Below the pieces are notes generated by a model that saw nothing but the letters and a program-made list of their open reading frames with translations, had not been told where the DNA came from and searched no databases. Of a stretch of DNA of 64,000 nt, positions 1 through 11,400 are shown one piece after another. Position numbers and translations under genes: made by a program. Source of the stretch: Sanderia malayensis (Eukaryota > Cnidaria > Scyphozoa > Semaeostomeae > Pelagiidae); assembly GCA_013076295.1 (NCBI GenBank), contig RQOL01000660.1, positions 3,348,001-3,412,000 on the forward strand, in the 5' to 3' direction. Position 1 is the first letter of the stretch. Every line of letters begins with the position of its first letter.

Positions 1-3000
1 TGACTCCTGGATTCGCCTTGTTCAGTTCATAAACAACTATTGCTTCTTCGTATGTTATCCCTCCCACCATAAACACAATGATATCTTGAGGCCTTAAAGA
101 AATAACATCATAATAATATCAACAAAATCAATATTATATTCGTGATGCATTAGCTAGTGAACCATCTCAAAAGGAATGCACCCATTTCTTTTATAAGAAA
201 CCAACCTCGATTTGAGTACAGTAAAAACCCGCATATAAAAACCAATGGATTAAGAACCTTCTGGGTGATATTTCTGCTCAAAACAATAGATGAAACAATA
301 GCCTATTGTCTTGGAACAATAGGCTGGATGGAAATTTACAGGTTCTTATATGCGGGTTTTTACTGTACTCTAGTTTCTGAAGGCATCAAAAACTTTCAAA
401 ACTCAGCAAGCAAGCAGAGATTCTTAAGAGTTTCTTAGGATTTTTTTATCATTTTCTCAAAATAGCATATGAACAAAATGAACAATGAACAAATTACGAA
501 TTGCCATTATTCTACTACCTGTCTCTCAAGATTTCCTTGCCAAGATATGGAAACTGATATTCTTTGATCCTTCCTTTGATTAGCTGATCGAGGGTGTCAT
601 GCAGAAGAGGTTTGTGTTGTGTGTAAATATTCTCAACACCCTGGAAATATACCACATCATGTTACCTTGTATCCAATGGAACCTAACCTTATATAGCAAT
701 ATAAATTGACACCTCAAATGCTTCATAACTACCGCCCACCTTTAATCCTTTGATAAATCGTTTTGTCATGGCGAAAGCATTTTTGCTTTGTCCAAAGATA
801 TCACTTTTTCTCACAGTCGCCCCAGCAAATTCAATCATGTTCAGAATCAACTGCAAATATAAGCAAATAAACCTTATTTAAAGTAATTGAATAGTTTCAG
901 ATTTGCATCAGGTCTATTCAAGAGTTGCAGAAACAGAAGAAACAAAAAAGATCATAGAGAAATGTTAATACAAGAATATGCAAGGCATTAAATAAATATT
1001 AAATGTAGTAGAATGATATTAAGAGAACATCAGAAGATATAAATATTAAACAGAAGTACATAAGCAGTATTGATTTCTTGATAAAAATAAAAGAATTGAA
1101 AAGCATTACCTTGAGATAGACATCATTAACTCCGCGTTTTTGCAATTCATTTCTCAATCCCTTTATATCATTACTTGTATTCCTTTCATAACGTAATGCA
1201 TACAACAGCACGATTCTTGTCAGGTCCAGTTTGGTCAATTTTTCATTTGCAATCAGCCTTCGAACTTGCTAAAAAACAACAAAGAAACGCAATATAATTA
1301 GTTTTTTCTTTGATCTACTTGTACTGAAAAGTACCGAATGCAAGGTTCACTCTTGGCGTAAATGAATGGCTGAATAGAATAAGACATGGAAATAGACGAT
1401 GGTTTGTACTTACCTGTAGGTGGGTGGCATGGTCAGAACGAGATGCAATATCCTGTTCAAGTTCTGATAATTCAAGTAAGCAGTGTTCGCTGACAATTCT
1501 TGACAATTCGCTCACTACAGTCACATGTTTCGATACAGTACCAGACATCTTGCGGAATTGTGGGTAATTCTCAACAAATGCCTGTACAAAGAAATGTAAG
1601 TAGTTGGAAACAAAGTAAAAACATTATATCCATGTAAAAAAGGCACACCAGATGTGTGTCAGTAAACAGTGGAATACAACAAGAGTTGAAGGGAACAGAT
1701 TAAAAACTTGCTTAAATGGATCAAGAGTTACACCGATGGTAAACGTTACTACGAAGCAGTTCAAAACATCTGGTATTTAATACATTACAGTCAACCCTGT
1801 CTAATTCGAACACCCTTGGGAAGCGTGAAATGTTCGAATTACAAAAAGTTCGAATTATAGAGGTTTGTTTTATAAGAGTTGGTTCATTAGTGATCCTTGA
1901 AGGGACGGGGAAGTTCGTTCGAATTAGATAGAATTCGAATTACACGAGTTCGAACTGTGCAGATTTGACTGTATATTAAACAAACAAGTAAGCATTCGTG
2001 GCATTAATGTCCATTTGAACTCACTCATGCAAAGAACCTTGCACTTCACGAGAATAAAAATGATTTTAATAACCCTCACTTTCATATCTGCAATTGAATC
2101 CAATTTCTGGTTGCTTTTCGCTGATTTCTGAAACTCATCCATCAGCTGTTTCATGTTCGAGCCAATCTCCCCAAAATTCAAGTACATGTTCTACGAATTA
2201 AACCACAATAATCAGAAATAGCATTGTTAAATTTTCAATAATTAACTCATACCATAAAATTAACATCAATATACACCTCGCGATAAACTTCATCGTGTTC
2301 TGCAGATAATACAATTTCCTAAAAGAAATATTCAACAATTGCATCTAACTCGCTTATAACCATGATGAATTCAATTTGAAAATAAAAAATGATATTGCAG
2401 CAATGAAATTCAGAGGTTTCTACTGTACTTACTCTCAGTTCTTTACTGATTCCGCTGACTTTCGATAAATCAATTCGATTGTTTTTTATTCTGAGTCTTT
2501 CATGAACCATAGCTTGATATGTCCACTACAAAATGCAACCAAATATCAACATTAATTAGTAATAGCTATACGAATGAGGCTTTGTAGCTCTAAGGCTGTA
2601 TGCCTTGCAACTCCAAGAGTAAATGCCCCACAGCTCTAAATGCATATCTGATAGCTATTAGAGTATATGCATCGTAATTCTAAGAGTATATGCATCGTAA
2701 TTCTAAGAGTATATGCATCGTAGTTCTTAGAGTACATGCATCGTAGTTCTTAGGGTATATGCATTGTAGTTCTTAGAGTGTATGCATCGTAGTTCTTAGA
2801 GTATATGTATTGTAGTTCTTAGAGCATATACATCGTAGTTCTTAGGGTATATGCATTGTAGTTCTTAGGGTATATGCATTTTAGTTCTTAGAGTGTATGC
2901 ATCATAGTTCTTAGAGTATACACATGAAAGCTACTAGAGTATGTTCACCTGGTTTAAAAGTGGTGTGACTGGATCTTCCCTTCTGTCAATAATCAACAAT

Positions 3001-4573
3001 AATGGCGGAACATCGGATTGTCGAAACTCAAACAAGCCAGATTCCTGATACATCTTTTGCTAAAAGCAAAATAAACTAACTAATAGCAAATTACAAAGAA
3101 CCTAATGGATTTTGAAGATAAAAATCAAGTCTCTAAAGTGAGGTACACACTGCAATAACTACTTCTGAGCTTAAGAACGTCTTTCCATGAATATATCGTC
3201 AAACATGTTCTTACCATGACATTCTCCGCCAATCTTTTACACATTTCGGAAGATTGTTGATACCTAATAAGTGGCTTCTTCTTCAAGGAAAGCAATGCAG
3301 AAATAATTCCATCAGAAACTCTGTCTTGTTGCTCATAACCCCAATTCTTTCCCTTCAAGAGATTACAGATACACATTACAGCTATGCTTGATAACTGTTA
3401 TCTGGATTTGAAAGAGTATTTTAAAGAATCTGATTAGAAAATGTAAGAAACTTTGGGTCAGACTTCTTAAAACAAAATGCATTCTTACCATTGAACAACC
3501 AATAATATTCATAGAAAAAATATGGGGATTTACTGCAAAATAATCAGCAAAATATTCCTGAAAATAAAGGAAAAGTATTTTTGAAATGAATGGCAAGCAA
3601 TTTATCTGTTTTAAATGACTTATGGATGATTAAATGAATCAATGAAATGAATTCAAATGATTTTGATTAAAATGAAATAAAGTAAAAAAACCAACTGCTT
3701 TACCTGGACTTCTTTCACTGCTTCATGATCATCAGCCTCTGCCAGCATTTTAACACAGCTTTTTGGAACAACATTGCTGAAGTCTGTAACACAACAATTG
3801 TCTTAATCACTACAATAGTATTATAGATACTAAAATAGCAACATTTAATGTGAAACCATAGAAGATGTGAGTTAAAAATATCTTCTTAGATTGTTTAATC
3901 TATTGCATCAAGAAAATATTTCACGTACAAAGATAATATGATCCATATTTTGGAACCTGAAGCTCTTTCTTTAGTGATTCAATATTTTCCTATAAATAAA
4001 TCCAATAATATAAAATTACAGCAGGGCCATATCATAGCAAACACATGCCACTAGTCTAAAGCAAATGCTTGAGAGACCAAAGACTTTGATTATCTAAACA
4101 GACACTCATGACACACTTGCAATATACCTTTGTTGGTCTGACAAAGCAAATTGCTTTTAAATTTTTCATCGGTTCTCTTCCTGTTGAATCAAGTCTTTCA
4201 AACAGATATACTTCTTTTTGCAGAATTTCACTCTGTGAATATACCATACTGATGATTCCAGTCTATTGGACACAAAGGATTAATATCAACATAGTTTACC
4301 AAGAAGTTTAACGCTACATGTAGTCAAAACAATACATGTTTTCTGGCAAAGGCTTAGGACAACCCTTGCTCTGCCATCCCTTCCTCAGCTCTGAGCAAGA
4401 AATCTCAATTTCTTGATTAATCTAATCAGATTTTGGCCTGTTAATAAACAACTAGATACATTTGACAAGCCCAACTTACAGTTTCTTTGTCCATTAATAA
4501 AACTTTCATTCCTGGACCGGAATCTTCAATCATTTTGGTGACATATTGCTTAACTGCTAGTATGACATTCATC
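1..4573 (-). CDS. VPS45: Vacuolar protein sorting 45 (Sec1/Munc18 family), 3' end off the window
   Basis: VPS45 is an SM protein that binds a syntaxin-16/Tlg2-type SNARE and controls fusion at early endosomes and the TGN. The start codon is at 4572-4570 and the first residues read [19 protein letters not shown], as in animal VPS45. Coding exons in order: 4572-4480, 4262-4128, 3989-3929, 3783-3704, 3557-3489, 3352-3215, 3059-2949, 2525-2433, 2318-2277, 2190-2080, 1581-1414, 1268-1110, 850-740, 640-519 and 92 to beyond base 1. Phases are continuous and all introns are GT-AG. About 528 codons are present; the family is near 570, so roughly 40 residues are missing. Family stretches seen are [42 protein letters not shown] and [13 protein letters not shown] good acceptor directly before the ATG (4574-4575) and a donor near 4763 suggest a 5'UTR intron. 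Orthology is very clear. Confidence 0.97.
219..365. mobile_element. Small MITE in a VPS45 intron
   Basis: The ends are inverted repeats: CAGTAAAAACCCGCATATAA at the left, and its complement with one change at the right (to 365). Both ends are flanked by TA (217-218 and 366-367). The interior has a second hairpin around the words ACAATAG and CTATTGT near 286-325. No transposase fits in 147 bp, so it is a non-autonomous element, probably Tc1/mariner-type because of the TA duplication. A 93-codon open frame runs across it but has no gene-like features. Confidence 0.7.
1788..1971. mobile_element. Tigger/pogo-like MITE, copy 1 (VPS45 intron)
   Basis: A 184-bp element with ends CAGTCAACCCTGTCTAATTC and the complement of CAGTCAAATCTGCACAGTTC, flanked by TA on both sides. 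Three further copies of the family are in the window (21110-21294, 38648-38830, 40767-40949). CAGTC ends, TTCGAA-rich termini and TA target sites are typical of pogo/Tigger-derived MITEs. The family name is inference; the structure is directly visible. Confidence 0.75.
2577..2945. repeat. Minisatellite of about 23 bp in a VPS45 intron
   Basis: About 15 imperfect units of the form GTAGTTCTTAGAGTATATGC (plus ATC) lie between VPS45 coding exons 2949-3059 and 2433-2525. The left units (2577-2690) are more diverged and the right ones more uniform. The array stops about four bases from the splice donor of the exon ending at 2949. No coding signal is seen. Confidence 0.85.
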
Positions 4574-5048
4574 CTTAAAAGAAATGATTTAATTAACACT
4601 TGATAATTGTAATTAAGAGCTAGTATCTAAATATCAATTGTAAAATCATAAAAGCGATTCGGAGTTGAAACACTTCGCATATACAGTTTTAAGCTACAAT
4701 TTTTGCAATAAATACAAATTTGAGGAAATAGGTATCTCTATAGATGTATAAAGCATAACTTACTTTTCAACTGGGCTAAAATGTAGTCCTTTTTTAACTG
4801 TAAGAGACACACAAAGCTGATATTTTTATAATTTGCGATGCACCAAAAAGGAAAGGAAGGTCAACAAAAATTTGTCTGCAAACTTTCCGTTTGATACGCT
4901 TGTGCAGGTATTGACCACCTTTCCAATTATTTTCCTTCGCAGAAAAATTTTTGTTGCTCATAATTGACGCTCCTACGCAGGGCTAAGCAGCATGTGCCTA
5001 TAAAGTTGTCGCTGAGAAAGTCTTTCAGAATCAAAAAATTTGCTTTGA
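4574..5048. promoter_or_regulatory. Shared 5' region of VPS45 and CENPX
   Basis: The two start codons are 476 bp apart and point away from each other. The VPS45 side appears to hold a 5'UTR intron (donor near 4763, acceptor 4574-4575), so its transcription start should lie above about 4770. That would leave only about 250 bp or less for a bidirectional promoter. No TATA box is obvious. The region carries no gene. Confidence 0.55.
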
Positions 5049-5318
5049 ATGGAAGAACGAAGAAAAGAGAACCCCATTGAAGAACCAAAGACTGTATTCA
5101 AGAAAGAACTGATCAATAAATTACTACAAATGCATATAAAAGAAGATGCTAAAATGAAGATATCTGACGAAGGCCTAAAAATGATGGCAGAATTTTTACG
5201 ATTATTTGTCGAAGAGGGCATTTCAAGATCTGAAATTCAAGCAAATAGCGAAGGAGTAACGAAAGTTGATGTTGAACATCTTGAGAAAATATTACCACAA
5301 CTGTTACTCGACTTTTGA
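5049..5318 (+). CDS. CENPX: Centromere protein X / MHF2 histone-fold protein
   Basis: A single-exon gene of 89 codons. CENP-X pairs with CENP-S as a histone-fold dimer. It serves both the inner kinetochore (CENP-T-W-S-X) and the FANCM-MHF DNA-remodelling complex. The protein has a histone-fold pattern (FKKELINKLLQMHIKEDA, then KISDEGLKMMAEFLRLFVEE) and ends VDVEHLEKILPQLLLDF, which is the family's nearly invariant C-terminus. Length is close to the roughly 80 residues of vertebrate proteins. The chosen ATG gives a short acidic leader before the conserved FKKEL segment. It is divergent from VPS45 and convergent with IQCH, whose stop codon is only 100 bp downstream on the other strand, so their 3'UTRs must overlap. 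Confidence 0.95.
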   Translation: MEERRKENPIEEPKTVFKKELINKLLQMHIKEDAKMKISDEGLKMMAEFLRLFVEEGISRSEIQANSEGVTKVDVEHLEKILPQLLLDF

Positions 5319-5418
5319 TACCGTATATTTAAAAATGACACAAAAATAGTTTGTAGTAAATATCTTGAAAAACATTATGTACATATATGAACTTGGTAAA
5401 TAACGTAGAAAAATCTTT

Positions 5419-8400
5419 TTATAACGGACTTGCAGGATTGGTAACGGGTGAAGGACAAGGAATTCGCTTAAATTGTGGAGTTATTTGTTTAGAAGACTCC
5501 AGCCTTTCAATTTGTGTTTCATTTGATGTTGATGTTTCGTGTCTTTCTTGCTCATACTCAAGGACATTTACAGATGGCATTTCTTTTTGCTCCATGTTTG
5601 CCATGCTCATTTCTAATATCGATTGGATATACTTTATTATATCCTAGAAATATAAAATTCTCATTCAATTGGTAAGCTTAATCTCTTCAATCAAATTCAA
5701 AGGATAAACAATAATATTTTATTGCTTACAAAAATATATTTTAACAAATATACTAAATAACTCTGATTTGTAAATACCTGAATATTATCTTTTGGCTGCT
5801 TGTTGTTGGAAGATAAATCTCGATGAATTAAAGAAAGATTCAAAGCAAATGAAGAAAGTGCTTCTTGCATATTTTCACCGATGACCCTGTCAATACAAAG
5901 GCAACCATAACAGCAACACAACATTTTTGTGGGTGGTGTAAAAATATTATATTAAATGGTTCAATTTCAATAAAGTTCTATAATTACAAAGTTACGATAA
6001 TTTTCCATGACTTTTACTTACAAAATTCCAAAAGAGTCTTTCTGTAACTGATCAATGATTGTAAAAATTGTTCCAAGTTTGGTCTACGATAGAAATTAAC
6101 TTCTATTGTCCTGAAACTGGTTTATTATCAAAGTATTCACCCGCAAATTCGAAGCCTCCGTGGCCTAATGGATAAGGCATCGGCCTCCTAAGCCGGGGAT
6201 TGCGGGTTCGAGTCCCGTCGGAGGTGCATATTTTAATTTTTTATTTTTAGATTACAAATACAAATTTTACCTTAATATCATATCCAATTCCATGCGACTT
6301 GCAGAGCTGAAAAAGCACATTTGACTGCACACTTTTTAAATTTTCATGGAATAAATCTGAACTCATAACTGCAAAGCGGGTGCGTTCTTCAACCTTCATA
6401 TACAAAAAAAAATTTAATTAAATATAAGGATGAATTAAGAAAGATATGGCCTGAAGCCCAATTCCAAAATATTTAACTATTAAGCCACCTGGGAAGGCTT
6501 ATTTAGATTTTATGGGGAGGGGGCTTGATAGCGATTTTACAATATACACCTCAAGGCATTTCAACCCCTTATTTGTTAAGTAGGGCCTTGCCAATATCCA
6601 AATAATATATTCAACCATATACAACATTATAGTATACCCTTTTTTTTAATAATCATATACGTCATACCTTTTCCTTTTCATCTTCTGTATCCTTTCTTCG
6701 TCTCCTTCTATAAGCTGATCGAATTTTCTTCACAACAACTGGCACATTGAATGAGCTGTTTCGAAATGAGAATTCCCCTTCCGATACATGCCTCAAGACT
6801 TGAAACGTACTTAGGCACGAACTGTAATATAAATGCAATCCAACGGGCCATACTCTTTGGATCATCTAAAACAACACATTGCGATTTGTAAAGCATTGTT
6901 AGAAACATAGTGGGTGAAGCATAATTAAAGAGAAGTATGGTGGAATGCTATTAGAGATAGGGGGAGGGTAGAAAGTAATTATTTGATGAAGGAAAAGGGA
7001 CAAAGTGGAATTAAAAAGAGGAAAGAAGGATAAAATATAATTAGAAAAGAGGATGGTAGAATACTAGTAAAGAGGGAAGGAAAATATAGCGTATTATTTG
7101 ATGGAGGAGAGAAAAGAAGTGGAGTAGAATTAGAGAGAGAAAATTGCAAAGAATAATTAAAGATAAAAGTAGGCACAGTTAAATTGATAACACTTATAAG
7201 AAAATATTAAAAAAGGATAAGAATAAAATTGATAAAAGCTTACCGCATCAGGATCGATAAATGTGACAAAATCGATTGACAGATAACCAATGATTCCTCT
7301 GTTTTTACATGAAGTACAGATGTCGTTAACGATTTTTTCCAGTATAACAGGCTCAACTGACAACTGAGGAAATGTATGTCCAACGCATTTGTAAGGAGAG
7401 CTACCACTTATCTACAACAAGGGAAAAGGAAGTATTTTAGCGAAAGACAAATAATGTAACAAATGAAACAGCGCATCAACAAATATCTCATAATGATAAT
7501 GATGATGAAAACGAATGTGTATGGGTTGGAGCAAATAGAAGTCGTGTTAATGTGCAGATATGAGTTAAGAGGGTAATTAGAGAGAGATAGGGAACAATCT
7601 TGAATTATAGATTGAAATAGAGGGTAGAATTAGAGAGAGGGATGGTTGCAGTAAACCTTTATGAAAACATATTTTGAAATTGGAAAGAGAACTCATGATT
7701 AGATAAGGTAAAAAGAAGTTCCCATGAAAGTCTGATGCTTTACCTGGTCAGCAGCAGTGATGATGTGGGAATTTCCACACGGATCAATAAAAACATCAAC
7801 AGACAATGAAGTGACACTGTCTGACGGAGGACATGCTTCAATTATTCCACCTTAACAAATAAATAGTCAAGAAAATCATTATCTGGAATGAGTATCTGGA
7901 AGATACAGCTGCTTGAATTAATCTTCAAATATCATGTGATGTGAGTTATACCATACCCTTGCTTAGGAAATTCGCCAGAAATTTCTTCCAAGTGCTAAAT
8001 CGAGATTTATCAAGGATGATCATGTGCTTATCTAAGATGCCGGGTATCTCCGCAAGGATTTTATTGTACGTTGCTTCTCTGGCCCATTTCTTGTTCCACT
8101 TCTCACCGTAGCGCCGTGCTTCTTTTTGGGCCCATTCGTAGCATTTTAAATGGGACACAAGGTCACAGTAAGCTGTGCCAAGGGAACACAAATGTATTAG
8201 AAAGACGGATGGGGTGGTTGGGAAGCGAACGAGGGGGTAGAGAAAGTTGAATCAGAGAGGAACATCGGTAGAACGGAATTATAGGGATAGATTAAAAGAG
8301 TATAGTTCCATTCAAGAGAGAGGTGAGGCAACTTGGATTGCTGAGACAAGCATGCAAAACAAAGTAACATGGAGATGTAGGGAGATCGGAACTACAGAAA

Positions 8401-11400
8401 CAAGTAAAGAGCAGTGTAATTAGAAAAAGAAGTAAAGCAGAGAATTAGAGAAGGATATGGAGAGAGTAGGTTTCTAGGGTAGGATATATAGAGTATAATT
8501 AAGAGAGAACAGTTAGATGGGGGGAGTAAGAAGGCAAACGAAATAGGAGGTTGTACTAACTTGTTCCTCTTCCTGATACTTCATCATCAATTTTCATAAG
8601 CCACCGACTTATATGAAGATTTTTCACCACGAGACGAGCAAATGACTCATGTAGCTACAAGGAAAAGATTTAAACAAAATAAATAGCAATGTAACCTTGA
8701 TGATACTTTCAGTAGTAATAAAAAGTTCAACAAAGCATGGTATTACAATCAGCCGGGGGCAGCTTATCAGCATATAAACAAATGGGAACGTGCATACTAG
8801 CGTACTAGCTAATAAACTGAAGGTACAACAAAGAGTTCAAGACAAAGGATTATAGAGCTATACCTGTTGCAAACTGTATATATCAGCTTCTGAAGGGCCT
8901 TTATCGACTTTTGAATCAGAGAAGATTCTTCGTGAACCAGATTTTGTTGAATAGAGTGCTGCAATGTCAGGCTCACTGCCAAGCACGGGAACATCTATAA
9001 ACCAATATAAAATGCATGATAAAGCAAATTATCTTCAACGTATTATAGTTAAACATAGTTTAATCTGAATTCAACTAGTGTTGCCTCTCATTTCACTCAG
9101 ATGCATACCCCCGTATTTTAGAATAGCCATTGCAAAATACGGGAGTTCGGTCTACACAATGGATTCAATTTATTCTGGTAGAGTCGGGGGATGCTTGCGA
9201 ATCAGCATGGATCAAATGAAGATTACAAACCCAAGACATCTGCAACGTGAAGATCATCTTTGTGCATAAGACCAGGAACAATGTAAGCTGTTTTGCCTTT
9301 TATCAGTGACTTGATTCTAAATGAAAACAATCAAGGGGTTTAATGAAAGCCCTGTGAATAATTTAGCATTAATAACATCATTGGTAATCCACTCATATAA
9401 GAAGCATAAATGATATAAGAACAGAAGAATAAATTTACTATATACTATCGCTTGAGAGCGCCGTATACGCTTTGGTAGATTTTTATTGCGTTGGTATATT
9501 ATTATTGGTACGCCTTGGTATAATGAAAGCAAGTTATTGGAATAAGTATAATGTTGTGAGCTGAGAATAGTGTATTAATACAGACCTGTTAAGAGTTACA
9601 GTACTGTACTTGAGCAACGTAGAGACACACATGTTATGAGACTAAAATGAAAATCATTCCAAAATCAGATCTATGTAATCTCAATTCAATCCAAAATCAG
9701 ATCTATATAATCTGAAGTCATTCCAAAATCAGATCTACAATAGGGGACAAAAGTCCTGGGACACCCAGGATTTCAGCAAGTTTTACACGCATACTTCATC
9801 TCCCTCCCCCCTAAAACAATGTTGTCTGCAGAGACGGTGATTTTCAACATCGCCAAAATTCTTTTGACCCGGCGACGAGAAAGGACTGGTGCACAAGACA
9901 AAATTGTTTGGGGGGGAGTGGGGGGTCGCATTCTGCTCGAAGGGAACAAAGTGTGCAGAAGCACAGCATTATCGAATGAAATTTTCAGGTGTCCCTGGGA
10001 CTTTTGTCCCCTATTGTATGTAATCTCAAGTCAATCCAAAATCAGATCCATGTAAACCATGGATCTATGAAAATTGTCTTGTCTCTATAAAGTCGACTTA
10101 CCGGAAACCTGTGTGCAGCATCAGGAGACATGAAATGACATCTTTTAGAAGGAGGCAGGTGTTCCTCCTCACTTCTTCCATCAGTCATATCCAGTAACTT
10201 CATGTAATAGTTTATAGTATCTGCTTGGAAATGCCATGGCCAGATATAAACGATTTCGACGTTTGGATCTTTAGAAGCATTAATAAAATAAACAAATAAA
10301 TACAAACAAATAAATACAAATATCAAATAACAAATATGCGAGAGAGGTTTTTAGCTAAAAATGTTGTCCATTAGCCGGATGGCAAGGCATAGAATAAATA
10401 TGAAAACTTGATTTCTTACCCATAGCTTCAAATATTCTTCCAATTTGACGGTTTTGTCTGTCCCTGATATCTGGTAGAAAATCTCTAACTTGTTGCGGAT
10501 AACCTACAAGCAAAAACATCCCGATTTCAAACACAAAGCTTGAGCACCGACAGCCAGTTCTTCCTTTGGCATGAGATTGTCAAATATAAGAAAACCATAT
10601 CATGCAATAATTTCCTACTCACCCATAGATGGAATGTGAATAATAACACGCTTGGAACTTTTTATCTTTTCCCATGATTGCTTCAAAACCTTTCAAAGGA
10701 AAATGATAAATAATAGGATTAATTACAAAGTTTTATCGATAAAGGATAGTGTTTAATTAGAAGCCTCAATCATTATCCAACTTGCCAGATAAAACATGAA
10801 AGGACTAGTTGTCCCTTTGAGTATATAGCTAGTGATATTGATATGTAGCTAATAATTACAAGACAAGTGCAATAGACCACTTCATAATACCTTAGCTCGT
10901 AATTTGTACCTCTGCAAGTGACCCTCTCTTGCCGATCTTAGCTGCTTCTTGATCACAGATATTTTGCAAAACATTATCCAATTCAAAGCAAGAAGACCTG
11001 AAAAACAAAAAAACATACATATATCATACATCGACGTAATACGAGACACAGAAACTAGCTTGAGGCAGAGAAGATTTTCAGAATTTTGGCCTTCCAAGTG
11101 AATGGATGGTTACCGATTTAAGACATTTACTACAACTATCAACAGATACACGAACATACAATGAACTCTCTTTAAACGCCGGGGGCTTATTGTTTTAATT
11201 GCGTTAAAAGGGGGCTTATAAAATAGGAGGTTTAAAAATCTACGGAGTGTGGGATTCAATTCAATTGTTCAATACCTGCAGCCCATCTTCTCTTTCGATA
11301 CAACAAATACGCACATCTATCTCTGTATCTCCTATAAGAAGCCTGGAGATAAAGAGCAGATGTATTTTTACACACACTATGCTATGTGATGCTTTGTTAA

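Noticed and set aside
2577..2945. Possible CRISPR-like array
   Set aside because: The 23-bp units are contiguous and have no unique spacers, and the context is an animal intron.
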